This document shows positions 14,701 to 29,700 of a DNA stretch of 64,000 nt, piece by piece. Below the pieces are notes generated by a model. It was not told the origin of the DNA, did not search any database, and worked only from the letters and a program-made list of their open reading frames with translations. The number at the start of each line of letters is the position of its first letter. Position 1 is the stretch's first letter. This stretch comes from Trileptium ribeirensis. Its lineage: Eukaryota; Nematoda; Enoplea; Enoplida; Thoracostomopsidae. Location: contig JASANE010001471.1 of NCBI GenBank assembly GCA_030248225.1, positions 1 through 64,000 of the forward strand. The letters run 5' to 3'. The translations under genes were made by a program, and so were the position numbers.

Positions 14701-17700
14701 GAATTTTACGGATTTCGCCCTATTGATTCGAAAATACTGTATCGGTTTTCAGTATAACGCTAAATGTCGATGGATATAGAAGCTAACACTAATACTGAAC
14801 ATTTTGGAATTACTTTAGCTGCAGGAGGCAAAACTATGTCACAAACGGCCAAGGCAAGCAGTGTTATTTAAAGCTCTGATGAGAAACCGCAGTTTGAAAC
14901 CTAATACATTTAGCGTTTGCCGTATTGTACTGACAGTTTGTCCCTCAAATTATTTCAATATCGCGTTATTGTGGCTTCTGGGAGACAAGCCGCGAACTCG
15001 TACAACAAGGGTTCTCGAGAAGACTTATAGTACTGTAGCTCTTAAGAAGGTTTTTGTACCTAGTTACCTCGTAAGTAGATTTACATATGTGATTTTGCTG
15101 TAAATTATTGGGACTCGCGGAAAGGAGTCGAAATATGCCTATTACGACCAGATCTGGCCACCATTTCTTGACATACACGAAAACCGTCGATTTCAGAAAT
15201 TAATCATAGATTTCGTTTTTCTCTTTTTTCCATCAAGCACAAACATGTCAACAACGTTGTATGGTACTGTTAAATTAGGTACCAGTCGACTAGTCCTGAG
15301 CCAATGTTGCTGCGGCATTTCGTTGTTTTTAGATATTCTATGACTGAGCCGAGTTATTGCCAAAAAAAACCGGCCAATTTTTTCCCAGTTTCAGCAGAAA
15401 AGTCGGGTTGAAAGGTTTTTTGGATGCGCACAATTCGTTCCGTAGTTTGATCTTGTTTTTTGCTTGAACCAAAACTAGCCAACCAACAAAATCGTTAGAA
15501 CAATCTGAAAATGAAATTTTTTAACAGTTTGTAGGCACGCATGATTTTAGAACTGTAATTGTACACTCGTACTCACTTTCACTTAATGGGTGTATTAAAC
15601 ACTTGTTTTGTTATTTTAGCGACTGTATGAAAATTCAGGTGAGGCTTTCAGGGTTTAATTGTTCATCTTGTTTTAGTATTTTAGTGAGTAATAACAGCTT
15701 TATCATATCTTGATATCATATCAAAAAGGGCTTGAGCGAATACTTTGAAAAATAAACCGTAAGTGCTCCGCAATATTTTGCTTGTTTTAGATATTGTAGC
15801 AAGTGAAATAACTCAGGGCATTGTTATGACTTATAAACTTATAAAAATTTAACAAGGTTGCAGTAACCAGGGATTCATTTTTTTATTTCCGTTTAGCAAA
15901 TTTTTTTCTAACTTGTTATACAAATCGGTAATAAATTATACAAATCTCTAAATCTTCGAAATATTTGAATGTATTTTATTGAACCTTTTCAGCACAGGCG
16001 GGCAATGCGGATTTTATTCAGCCTGGTCTCGTTCAGCTACAGCCAAGCCTTGAAGATATAATGTCTTATCTCGGTATGTTTGGTTTTAATGTTGGTGGTA
16101 CGTTTTATATTTTGTTATAATCATGGGCACTATTCGGTTGTAATACATTTTGTAATAAGTTACGATTATGTTCTATGTTAATTATGGAACTAAAAACCTG
16201 AGCTTCCACGTCAATATCACTATTGCTTCCGTCCAAGTTTTCGTTAATGCGCGACTAAACTTAAAACGACCCCGGCAACCATCCTGTTTTGTATTTTTGG
16301 ATAAAATTTGTTACGAAACGGTTTTTGCTCAATTGAAATTTACGTAAAACTGTTCGCGCACACAGCGCTCGCGATTCAATTCTAACCATTTTGTGTTCGC
16401 GAAAATTGAAGTAAAATTACCCAAATGTTTGAGAACGAAAATTTGTTGATTTGATTGTGACCTCACTTTTGCATTAAATTTGTTAGCGAACACTGTACAA
16501 TCCAAATTTTAATGATAATACATTAGGGAACAGAATTTCTGCAAACTGAAATCGCCAAAATTCTGTTCAAACACAAGGTCTAATTTCTGGCACTTGATTT
16601 GAGTATGCCAATTTTCGGTTAGCGAAAAACCGAATGAAATTAGGCCTGTTTTCCGTAACAAGGGTTTGCGATTCGATATCGATAATGACAGAATAGGATG
16701 GTTGGCGGGGTCACCTTAAGTTTACTTCCGCATAAGTTGTCGGTTTGACTTGTCTAAAACCAAACCAGCAAAATCTTCTGCATTGTCTCAGGAGTGTAAA
16801 TGACTGTAATCGGGAAAAGATATTCAAATCGCGAATAGTACATGTTTATGGCGCGATGGCACAACAAACCTAGACTTTAATAATATAATGCGACACGCTT
16901 TGACTTTAGTCTAGATCATAATGATGAAGAGAGAAACTATAAATTCGCTAATGATTAGTCGTTCGTTATGATAGTAATTTTAGTATTTTCAAACTGCTTG
17001 TGCTATTATAAGTTAACCATGTTGGGTAAGTCGCTTAATGTAGTGTAGTAAATTAATTTGCTTAGGGTTCGTTTTTGCGCAATGCACCACAATCTAAAAA
17101 TATTCTGCCCGTCTACACTCTCGGCGTAGCAATACACAAACTCTCACGTACTTCCTCACTAGGGTTGGTTTACACGCTCCACGATCTTTTTTGGAAGCTG
17201 AAATGACTCATGTGGTTGGTTGTTTCGCTTTGAAACGACGCTTAGCATAAATGCGCATGTGGTATGTTTTAGATTCTGGCGCACTATAACCAAAACGAAC
17301 TGAAATTTGAAAGTTTTTTATTTGGTAATAATATCCGTGCAGCCTACATTATAATTACTAAATCTTGTGTTTTAGATGCCGAAATTGATGGAGATACGAT
17401 GGTACCGTCAAACGAATCACAGGGCTATAATACTGGCAACGACACAGCTCATGGACCAACGGACAGAAACGATAGCAACGCTCGCGATCCACAATCGCTG
17501 TCAGGTGTATTAAATCGTGCTATAGATGCTTCATCTCTGGGCCTGGTACGTTAATTTGAAAATGGCACTTATAAATTCTTGTTCCGTGTGTATTTATATT
17601 ATCTAATATATCTGGCGCCTTTAAATCATTCCCCAAACAAATTTTCGCTTCCTCCCAATTCATGCCTCCAGGTAAGTTTTGGTCTGTCTCCAGTTCAGGA

Positions 17701-20700
17701 CCCTCTCCAGCCCCCAAATTACAGTATTTGCCAGGTATACGTGCTGTCCGTTCGAAGTTTGTTCGAACTTCGTCCGAAAAGTTTCAAATTTTATGCGATA
17801 AGTGTTCGGATTTTATGCAGGACTTGTTAGCAACTTCTACCTCTGTGCTAATTTTGTTCTAGTGCTGCTCGAAGTTTGATCATGGAAAGGTAAATTTTGT
17901 ACAGCTTCGCAGTTCGATGGTCGTTCGTTCGAGACATTTATTTCTTGCTAGTGCTAGTACATATTTTTTGCGGTTTTTTCAGTTTGGACAAAAGGTCCTC
18001 CAGATTGGGAGTGGGGCCCCCTGGCATTTTCAAGCGCAGCCTGGCAAAATTTTGGGCTCCCACAGTTCATCGCATCTTGGTAATTTTTTTTGTTTCTGCT
18101 CTGTAAAAACACCCCTAAATGTCATAAGTTTTTGATAAAAATTGTATATACTGACATAAACTTTGATAAAAAAATTTTACTAAAATTCCGAAATTTTGTC
18201 AAAAATTGCTTCAAAATTACTTTTCTCTCCATGAAAAGCATTTTGGCAGTGTTTCTGACATGATTTTTCACTTTTCTCATGGCAAAACGCCTCTGCCAAA
18301 TCTCAATTCGTCTTCGGCTGATGACGTCCCCTGACCAAAGAACGTCATCTCGGGCCCTGTGAGCCCTCGCTCTGCTCATTTATGGGCGTCAGGCGACAAC
18401 AACATACTAAGTAACACGTAACTTTGACAGTCATTTCTAGTCAGTACTATATATTTATTTATATATGGTGATAATATTTACGTCGGTCATGCTGCATTGA
18501 ACTAAGTATACGAGGACACTGCTTCGAAATACTTAAATATCCGGTCACTTCAAATGTAAACTGTGTTTTCGGTCATACACTAGTTAGGGAGATTCAGGGA
18601 AGGGACCCACTATCCTTTCAGCTATGCCCCCATAGTTTCTGGATCCGCGATCATTCCTCACCCACAAAACAGTTTACTGCGCAATCTGGGTTGCCTCTTT
18701 TCATCTATGCCTCCATTATTATGTTATAGCTATAAATTTTGGTAGGGTGTATATCTCTGTTTCCAGCGATTTTTTTGCAAAATTGGCCCTTTAAAATCGT
18801 CAATCTTTCTATCACCCACAGGTAAACGAAGTCACTCTTTCGAATGGCACGGGTCCCGAAAAACTGTAGGGCCAATCGTTGGGGCAGTAGTCTTCCTTGA
18901 AATTCGGTGGTCCAAAAAATCGAGATTGACAGTTTCATGAGTATAGGGATTACGATTAAGTAATTATAACCTCGTTGATGAGTTAATTCAGGGGTTAATG
19001 ACCTAGACTATGGCATAGGCTCGGGATTTCACATAATTGGAAATAATTGGGTTTATATACTACAGCAAGTTTATTATAATAGTTTTATACCAACAATAAT
19101 CGAATTGGCAAATAAAATTATACATTTATTGCGAAAAAAATTTTCGAAAATTTTTGGGTACCAAGGGACCTCAAAAATATAGCAAAAATTTTTGTCTCAG
19201 AATGGCGGAAATATACATTTTCTGGACCAGCTCGTAGAGCTGAGACGTATGGTACAAAATAACAGCGATATTTTCAAAATTGGCCAGTTTTGGGCTGGGG
19301 GGAAGGGGCTAGCCGAAAGGACCCACTTTGTCATAATATCATTGCTGGTTCAAAGTGATCACGCGAACTGTCACTGTCGCTACGGTATTTGGAGGAGACG
19401 TTGTTAACAAGGGGACCTATTCTCAACTCGGCCAAACTGCGGATTAGATAGCCCATATTCAGCAGATTGATCTTGGACTAAGATTCGTGTACGGTTCGCT
19501 GTTATAATGGCTTTGCAATCGTTGGTTCCGGTTTCGTTCGAGTTGTTGCTATGCTGGGGTCATTCTCATGGTCCTGCACTGGTGACTTGATCCCGCGATT
19601 TCTGAAACGGTTCCGAAATGAGAATCGAAAGTATTTTCACGACGAGAAGCGGTCAATCTTCCTACTTCGTCGGATAATATTTATTTAAAAGCTAAACCCA
19701 ACCGTCTCAGCCCAGCATCCACTATATTGTCGTGATTTATTACTTTAAGTCATTGTATAATAGTTGGTTCGAGCAAATACTTAAAAATGTTCTATCAATA
19801 AAGTAGTGATGATCATATAGTACAAAAACTATTGGTTCTTTTCCGTTATCCCTCCAGTCAGAATTTGGTCAATTTTGAAAGATCCAGAGCTGATTTTACT
19901 ATCAATCGATTCAGCTCGATGAGGCAGTTCAGAAAATATTTGTGGCGTAGATTTCAATCATCTACACACAGGCGAAAGGTACTCAACGTGACCATATTCC
20001 GATGAAAAAAAATTTGGGTTCCCAAGGGGGACTTTAAAAAATAGAAAATTTTTTAGGGATTCTGGTAAAATGCATATTTTCTGAACCGCCTCATCGAGCT
20101 GAATCGATTGATACAATCAGCTCTGTATCTTTGAAATTGATCAAATTCGGGCTGGGGATAACGGAAAAGAGGGTCATTTCACGCTACGATGTCCTTTCGC
20201 CCCAGAAAAAATGACTAATGACTTTTTTGGCTCCGATTATCTTCATTTGTACACCCTATTACCAAAAAACATCAAGGATCCGTAATTTGAGGTCGTTATA
20301 GTAAAATTTTTTAACCGTTTTTATGCTATGGCTTCTCAAATACCACCCCCTGCTGCTCCGCAAGGTACCATAAAATGGCCTCTGGTATGCTCCAGGTTGC
20401 ATCTAGCCTCGATTTTGTGATCGTATCTCGTGCAGCCCGTCAGCGCGGTCAAAATCACGTTATGCGGATTAAGCTTGTTATGCCTATTCTTGGGTCAAAT
20501 TTAACACTTTTAAAACACGGGGGTGCCGATTAAACTGGTTATTAAATGGAAAGGAAGGGGCCATACACGGTAGCTATTTATATCGATAGTTTAACCTGGG
20601 GGAAGTGTTACGCAAAAAAATTCAAAACATACCCTTCGCCAGATATGTTAGAATGCCGGAAGTAGCTTGTGGTCGGGGGGGGGCAAAAATGTGAAATGGC

Positions 20701-23700
20701 CAATTCGACCGTGTTTAACCAGCATAGTTAACTTGAAAACAGTATGTAAGATATTCTATACCACAATTTCCACTATGAGGGTACAAAATGGCAGCCCATA
20801 TCAACTGCCAGTCTACATGCCTGAGACCATGGTCGGGGGGGGGGGTAAATTTAGAATTTAAAAAAAAAATAATTTTGCGACATATGTCGTCCAAATGTAT
20901 TGCCACAATGTATTATGAACCAAAAGCGTGAAATTTCCTCGAAATAACATCATATGTTCGATTTTTTCCACATTTTGGTGGTGGTCGGGGGTGGGTAAAA
21001 GTGTGGTCGGGGGTGGGTAAAAGCCTGAGATCAACACGTCGGGCGCGAGATAGAGCTCAGGTCGTTTCACCATTCGCTTCGTGATTGGAAAGAACCATAA
21101 CAGACAAATTAATTGACTTCTACTGACTCCACCATACCCCTAACTAGCAACGGTCGGGCGGGGGGGTAATCAAATGTGCTAAAATCGAGCTTTTGACCCT
21201 AGCGCTGGGGTAAGTAACAGCAAGCACCTGGGTTAATATTTTTTCAAAAGGCACCCAGGGGACACGTATGATATATGAACAACGTTTCTGTACCATGAAT
21301 AAGTACCGAGCAATGACCATAAAAGGAATTTGGTCGGGGGGGGGGTAAAACTGGGGTTCATGCCATATCGACAGCTGTCACTCTCCATGACTGGAGTAGA
21401 TTTGAAAATCGTGCAATTAAAAATGTTGTGTAGACCTGACTAATCCTGCATAGAAAAGAATTTGGGCCATAACTTCGAACATGGAGCCACGACACTACCC
21501 GAAAAAAAGAGGTCGTAAAATTAGTCATTACGATTTTTGTCAATTTGGGACTTATGTGGATGTCCAGCCTCTTACGGCGTGCGTGAAGCCGAAAATTTTT
21601 TTTTGTTTGAGCTAGCTAACTAATGACGCTTCCTAGCGCAAATAACATTTTTACCAGTTCCCTGCACGTTTACGTGCTACTGGCCAAAATATCCAGTTTC
21701 CCCCCCCCCCCCCCCGACCAAAAGGTCATCGTAGCGTGAAATGACCCAAGAACCCTAGTGGCAGAGCCGTGACCAAAAAAGTTCAACTGGAAGTGGGTAT
21801 TCACTCATATTGGGGTCAACTCAACGTGTGATCTGACGATAGCACGTTGAATTGCAGTTACAGTACCCCCCAAAAATGACTGTCGCTCGCTCGACACTGG
21901 CTCGCGACTCGCTCGAAATAAATTTGTTCTAAAAATAGAATTTTCTATTAATTTAAATAGTTGCGAAATGTTGAGCGAGCCACTCGATCGAACTCGTTCG
22001 CTCAAAATGCGACGGTCATTTTTGGCGAGTACTGTATAAACTGGGGGCACCAATATCAAACTGGGCGGACACGGCCACCCAGTACCCTCACCCCGTGGTA
22101 ATGCACCTAAATTTAGTGGCACTGTGTGGTGATCTTTGAAATGAAAGACTACATTTTCATATGCCTAATTCATTTTACCTCACTGTACGTTTATATACGG
22201 ACAGAAACGAATGTAAATGTTATTTGTCGTGCCGTTTAACAAAAATTAGCTGCTGTTCAGCCATGTACTCGCGAATGAATTGTTTTTTTTTATTTTTACC
22301 CGCAGTATATACATTATTACATACTATATAACTTTAGTACACAAACAATGCCATAATCACTGTCCGTATGTATGTACTATTTTGCGCTGTCATTATATTT
22401 CGGTGAAAAGCATATCTTTGCTATTCGGAATAGGTATCGATGCTTTGTTAACCTACGTTGTGTATTTTTATGCTTTGTAGTTTTTTAACTTCATGTAACA
22501 CAAAGTTTTCACATAAATAATGATTGCGCTGAAAATTTCGGGTTTATATGCATAAAATGTATTAACTGAAAAAACAGTTCTGCATTAAATGTAATTATAT
22601 ATTATGTTGGTTTTTCATGGAAAAAATATTTCGTGGCTTTCCATATAGCGCTTATAGATTCCGACGAAGTGATTAATTGCTTTTTGTACATAGCGCATTG
22701 TAGAAATGGTTATTTTTGAATAAATCCGTAGAGCGCTAAAATAATACGGCAGTTCAAAAATATTTGCTTTTCAGTGCATTTTGCGTTTATTACACGATAA
22801 TTCTCATTGGACACATCTGGGTTCACCAAAGCTTAGGCCGGGATTGTACCAGATTTTGTACCGGACACAGATAGAACATGTTTATACGGCGACGTTTTGG
22901 GACCATTGATAGACCCGAATCTGACGATATGACACTAGTCAGGGTTTGACAAGACTTCACCCGACCATACCTGATGTGGTGCCAACCCGACTGCGGCGTC
23001 GTGATTAGTACGGTTGTTTTTACACGTTCGCTACTACAGTTCACGCCGTCGTCAGAATTGGCCGCTGTGCAGTAGTTGTTCGCTCGCTCACAAGTTGCTA
23101 GTCGGGAAATATAATCTTATTTTTAAGTTTTGTTTTTATTTGCTCGTCGCTCGCTCGCTTATAAGCCAATAGTCAGCTATGGCGACGGCGAGTACTGTAT
23201 GTTCTACAAATCAAATATGTAGTACTTTAAAAATCAAACAACTAGTCAGCTTATTGCTAATTTATTAGTGGTGGCTAATGGATATTGTTAAATTTCACAC
23301 CTTACCTATGTGTAAATTGTTTTCCTTGCTTGCAACTACTCAGTATTAACAATATAATTCGACTTTTAGCATCACAGCCGAGATAGTTCTTGCTGTTGGC
23401 AGCTGTTATAATTATGTTTGTGTTTTGGAAAAGTGCTTTAAACTGGGTACCCGCATCCTGGAAAATCCTGGAATTCGCAAATGCTGTGGTGGAAAATGCG
23501 AAATCCTGGAAAATTTAATAAAATATCCTGGAAAATCTTCAAAATCATGCAATTTTTCTCCTTGGAAACGCGTCAACAGGGAGTGGATTTTCAGTCAATG
23601 ATGACATTTTGGTGGAGAATCTAAGCCAATACTCATTGGTGGCTCACCGTATATTGTCTATTATGCGGTGCTGGAAGCTGGCGGCCCAACGGCTTTTGAT

Positions 23701-26700
23701 TTCACTTCGGAACTGCTGAAGAGTATTAAGGGTGCGTAAGCTCAGTGCCGGGCCGCCCTGGATTCTCGCAAAACGGCGGATGCAGTGGCTGGTGACGAGG
23801 AACGAAAAAAGGAAAAATCCTCGCAGTCATTTAAGAGCTAAGATACAAGCGCTACGCTTCTATGTCCTAAGCGAGCGACATTTCCAGTCAATTGGTAAAT
23901 CTGTAGAAACAATTATGACCAGTGAGTCAAGGAAATACTATTACAGTGTTGAATTTTTCATTCATAAATGGGGAGAGTAACTCAGATATTTAATTTGTCC
24001 CCGGGTTCGCAGGCAAAAATTTGATCAATTAATATTTATTAGGAAAATTACTTGCGGACCAAGAAATATATCCTGGAAAATTGGCACAAAAATCCTGCTC
24101 GGCTTGCTCTTCAGGCATCATGATCGGCTTGGTTTGGCTCTAGGGCCGAGCCAAGAGCCAAAATCCTCACCACTAGGTTGATGTGAGCTTGGACCGACGT
24201 GATATACCAATAATCGATTATTGTCGGTTTCGTAGTTATTATTTCATGGCCCTATACAGTACTCGCAAGAAATGATTGCCGAGTACCGATCAAGCCGCGA
24301 GCGAGTGGCTCGCTTTAGATTTCAAGGGTATTAAATTAAACTTACTAACAAATTTTATTTTTACAGCAAATTTCTTTCGAGCGAGTACTTAGTATTTCTG
24401 GAAAGTACTGCACATATATTAATATATTTTTACGATAGCCTTGATCATTTTGCTATTCCTGTTAGCTTCGGTTGTCACTTCATAACTCTGCCCTGCAAAT
24501 TAGCTACAGTCGCGAAAACAATATAAGATGCTGCAAGCCCACTGATTAAGTTAGGTAAATGGTTAAATAAACACAATTGGTTTTATTGTTTTTAATGCAG
24601 CGGATATCTCTCTGAGACGCTTCGCGAGCCAAAAACCATCAAAATTATTAAATTTGCTTGATACTTTTTTAATCTAGTTGTGTGTAAAGCGCTGGACTAC
24701 ACCGAATTAATCACTGAGCACACACTAGCCGCACCTAAATCTATTTTCGCTTGCCGCACCAAATGTGAACCAGTAGAAATTATTTTATATTGCAATGGCT
24801 TGTGTAAAAGCTGGGAAAATTTCAACGTAGGTGCGTCTCAATCAGCAGTGGCGTTCCCGATGATGTCTATCAAAAGCTATAGACATCAAAACGTGGACAC
24901 AGGAGCGGCGTCGAAACATTATTTCAAATTTCTGCCAAACATTTGAAACTGACACAGCAGTGGCGAGCGAATTAACGTTTGGTGTGACTTAGGGTTTTCA
25001 AACCAACAATTATAAATATTGCCTTCTATATTTTAGCATCCACAAGTTATCAATCGCCTCCACTTCCGTGAGTGTATGTATAGTAGCCGCCACACTCTAA
25101 ATACTTTCCGTGAAATTTAAGAGAAGTGTTCCAAGATTTTTTGCACCACCAGGTATTCTTTTAAAATTCAAAGAACTATTTTACATACAACCATAGTCTT
25201 TTATAGCAACCCCGAATTACACATAGTAACTAGTTATTATGTACATTATAGGACTGTCCAGGATAGCTCCATTGTTTGTCTTTTATTAACAAAGAGCCAA
25301 TTATCCATTGACTTGTGCTTTTGGTATACTTTTGGTTGAAATACTAATATTTTCCTAATGCGGAACATGATTGTTCCTATATACTAATTGCATACTTGAT
25401 GTGTCGTCTTACAAAGATGGTTATAATTGAATGTTGCTCTCCGATTTGGGCAGTTCAGATCATATCGTTTTCGGGTTTTACCCAGTATGCCACCGAATGG
25501 AATTCAATTGGAGATAGTTCAGCAAGCACAAGGGTAGGCATAACTATGTAGGTTTTTCACAAATCGACTAATATCCGTATAATACACAGCTTGGCAAAAA
25601 CGATGTTTGCTCGTAATAAATCAGTTCTGAAATAGAATTGTGTTAATAAAAATAGTCTCGAAATCCCGAACCAACCGCTTCTAGGCGGTCCCCTTCGACA
25701 ATTGTAGAGTACTGTAATTTCGTACCAAAACGTTGTACACATAGTCTGGCCTCTTATGGATAGCATTTTCGTAAACATCGTTTCATTTTATATGACGAAA
25801 CATGGCCTACTAAGAATACTCAACGCTCGAAAATTTGTTTTACGGTTGCCTTCGAATCATTTCGGTTTGACAATAACTTTTAAAAGCACTTATGGTTTTT
25901 TTTAATTTCTTTTGTTTGGATTGAATTTGGAATCATCGTTCCACATATTTCACCACTTGTGATTCAATCGCAATATGATAGAATTTCGGCGGAAACTGAT
26001 TTAAACGGTATTGGACTTGGCTCCCTAAATCAAAACGGCTTAAAATCTTAGCCATCTTAGTGAGCGCACTATAATTGTGCTAGTAACTCGAAAAGCGGAG
26101 GAAACGGAGTGAGTGTGGCTCCTCTGCACTTATTGACAGTTTGTCGTTCTAAATTCAGGTTCCTAAGCTCGCTTAAGTTCCCATAATAGCAATTATACGC
26201 GGACAATGCTTCAATGATAACGCCACGGCCATTTTAGTAATATATCAAAACCAAAGAACTCTTTATTTCTTTTTGCAATGACCAAAAAGATAAAAACTTT
26301 TGAAATTTATAAATCACAAATTAAAAAAAATTATAATTGTATGAGTGATTTTTACATAATAGCGTCCTAAGACTGGTCTTATTTGATGCGTATCACCCAG
26401 ATACAAATGCTGTAATCATATTTTGCAACCCCGAAAAGCTATAGACATGGTCATTAACCTAAATACACCTATATGGCAAAAATCGCGAAATTTGACTATT
26501 TTTGGCGCCAAAATTTTACCAAATTCGGCACCACCGCGCAGTGTTAACAGCACAGCCAATATGGGATTAAAACAACGAAACCACCGTGTTTCACTGGTTA
26601 AATAACCCTATAATCCCATCGTTCATCCACACAAACAAAAAACTTGCTTTGCAAAAATTTTGAAATTTCGAAACAGGCAGGTCCGATAAAAATGCATGAC

Positions 26701-29700
26701 AGCAAAGTTGCAGCTCCTCATGAGAGGATTTATTAAGGTGGTTTCCTTATTTCGCTGCGAAACGTCTATTTCGAGCTATAGGTCGCGAAAGATAGATACC
26801 CGGATGGGCACATTTAAAAACTGTGACCCTTGACCATTTTGGGATTTAATTTGATTTGGAAGACGTGGTTGTCGGGTTGAGCATCTAATGAAACGGCACA
26901 AATAGACTGAATTTGTAATCAAATAAAAAATTGTGAAGATACATCCATCCGATGATCTGCATAAAAAGGCAAAAAAGAAATTTTTTACGATTTTTGCCAC
27001 TAGCATACCAATAGGTTTAAACTCCGCTCGCTCCGTTTCAGGCGGCATATGGCAACGCGATGCATGAACATAGTTAACAATGTAATTGATCTAGGTCATG
27101 ACCGATTTCGGGTCATATCACGTTTATTTTCCTGCACAGCTAGACGAGAGTGCAGTCAGTGGTTCTTGTTAAGGCTTCGTCAAGTGTCGACGATTGCGCT
27201 ACAACAAACTCCTACCTGTCAACCGAAGCACCCAGATCATCGCCACTGTCAAGTATTGCTATGTCGTTGCGGCTGCCACTATCAAAAACAGCTGTCACCG
27301 CTGACGTATCCGATACAACCACTACTGTTACTACTACTACTACCACGATGTACGTTGTCGAATATAGCACTAACGGTCAGCTCATTCTAACGCCTTATTA
27401 TAAAACCGCAGAGTCACCTCCTCCGATTTCGAAGGCAACACTAATTCAGATGGAAAGAACGATGTCGTGCGCCAAGAATGGTTCATCACGAGATTTGGAA
27501 CAACTAAACGTAAACATCGTTAATGTCAAGGTTAGTTAATAGAAATGTGCCTGATTGTGGTGGGTGTCGGATTACGATAAGTACAGTACTCGCCAAAAAT
27601 GACCGTCGCATTTCGAGCGAGCGAGTCGCGAGCGAGTCGCGAGCGAGTGGCTCGCTCGAGATTTCGCAACTATTTAAATTAATAGAAAATTCTATTTTTA
27701 GAACAAATTTATTTCGAGCGAGTCGCGAGCGAGGGATAGTCATTTTTGGCGGGTACTGTAAGTAGGTAGGTATTACTCAAGAGCATAATAATTCTGCGCC
27801 TAATTATCGTTACACCATATAAATAGTGGTGGGTCTCGGGTTACGATAAGTAAGTAGGTATATACATAATACTCAAAGTCATAATATAACATCCGTGCCT
27901 AGTTATCTTTACATCGTGTAAATAGTGGTGGGTGTCGGGTTTCGATAGGTAAGTACGGTATCCGCCAAAAATGACTGTCGCTCGCTCGAGACTCGCTCAA
28001 AAAATTTGCTGTAAAAATAAAATTTACTATTAATTTAAATAGTTTCGAAATGCGACGATCATTTGTGTCGAGTACGGTATATAAGTATATGTAATACTTA
28101 AAGTCATAACAAAACATCAGCGCCTAGTTATGGTTACATCGTATATTGTTTAGGTTAGTTTGTGACTGAACTATGGTTGGACCGTTTTGAATCAGAGAAA
28201 TAGTGATTGCTTATCTGACAGCCTTGTACCGTCTGGTACCCACTGCCTAATAAGCTAATATGGGCTTTGACTGTTGGGCGGAAATCGTTTTAGATTATCG
28301 TTCGAACGATGTATGTATACTGATATCTTGTTGGAATTTTGCAGTTCAGCACTTTGTTTTTTTTTAGTTCTCTTCAATTTTTAAATACCAGGCGCGGCGT
28401 TATAAAGTACTATTCTCCGTGTTTATAATCCTTATCCCAGTGCTTATAAATCTAATATAGTAGTAGATACAATACTCGCTACAATTGACCGCTGCTCGCT
28501 AGTAGTTTGCATTCACCTTGCTCGTTGAGAAATAAGATTTTAATTTGAAATTTTATAGATTGTTTTTTTTCAATTTGCTTGCTGCTTACTCGTAAATCGA
28601 CATCCAATAATTATTGTAGCAAGTATTCTGTCCTATTATTCAAGATTTTATCACGACCTTGCCCTTTTTTAACTGCAATTAGTCTTTGTACTCGTCAACA
28701 GTCAGTGGTGGCCGTTGTGCAGTAAGAGATGCCTCATTTCATAATAACCATAGTGTTGACGACTAATAATAACGGCGTTTAGTCGCGGTAGGATTTCTAT
28801 ATCGGACAAATTTTTTCGGGTTCTTTGAATTTCCAATCGAACATTTGTTTTGCCACGAGAATTTAAGCATTTTGGGGTCATTTCACGCTACGATGACGTT
28901 TTGCCCCAGAAAAAATGACTAATGACTTTTTTGGCTCCGATTATCTTTATTTTTACGCCCTATGACCAAAAAACATCAAGGATCCGTAATTTGAGGTCGT
29001 TATAGTAAATTTTTTAACCGTTTTTATGCTATGGCTTCCCAAATACCACTCCTCTGCTGCTCAGCAAGGTACCATAAAATGGCCCCTGGTATGCTCCAGG
29101 TTGCATCTAGCCTCGATTTTGTGATCGTATCTCGTGCAGCCCGTCAGCGCGGTCAAAATGACGTTATGCGGAACTCCGTATATCAAAAATTAAGCTTTTT
29201 ATGCCTATTATTGGGTCAAATTTAACACTTTTAAAACACGGGGGTGCCGATTTATACCGGTTATTAAATGGAAACGAAGCGGCCATACACGGTAGCTATT
29301 TATTATATCGATAGTTTAGCCTGGGGGAAGTGTTTTGCAAAAAAATTCAAAACATACCCTTTGCCAGATATGTTAGAATACCGGAAGTAGCTTGTGGTCG
29401 GGGGGGGGGGTAAAAATGTGAAATGGCCAATTCGACCGTGTTTAACCAGCATAGTTAACTTGAAAACGGTATGTAAGATATTCTATACCACAACTTCCAC
29501 TATGAGGGTACAAAATGGCAGCCCATGTCAACTGCCAGTGTACATGCCTGAGACCATGGTCGGGGGGGGGGTAAATTTAGAATTTTTTTAAAAAAATAAT
29601 TTTGCGACATATGTCGTCCAAATGTATTGCCACAATGTATTATGAACCAAAAGCGTGAAATTTCCTCGAAATAACATCGTATGTTCGATTTTTCCACATT

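Larger units (their letters stand above)
17546..27155 (+). other. 9.6 kb Mondo intron packed with DNA elements
   Basis: No protein-coding exon was recognised here. It contains dispersed-repeat copies at 18.0-18.3 kb, possible inverted-repeat elements at 18.6-19.3 kb and 19.8-21.75 kb, a 1.58 kb G-run element nested in the latter, MITEs at 21.86 and 24.25 kb, a MITE remnant near 23.05-23.2 kb and an inverted copy of a dispersed repeat at 26.2-26.7 kb. An open stretch near 23.73-23.98 kb has no recognisable motif. Confidence 0.7.

Noticed and set aside
20171..21747. Regularly spaced G-run boxes considered as a CRISPR-like array or telomere-type repeat
   Set aside because: Spacers are shared between two copies of a transposable element with target duplications, and the boxes vary in G number; this is an element-internal pattern in an animal genome.
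23732..23980. 82-codon + strand open frame in the 9.6 kb intron
   Set aside because: No motif recognised, not in phase with neighbouring exons by a clear splice pair, and flanked by repeat debris.
27049..27390. Open frame reading through exon 9 in another frame
   Set aside because: It ends in a stop with no donor and is rich in Leu/Cys/Gln from frame-shifted Thr codons; the exon 9 frame joins both neighbours.
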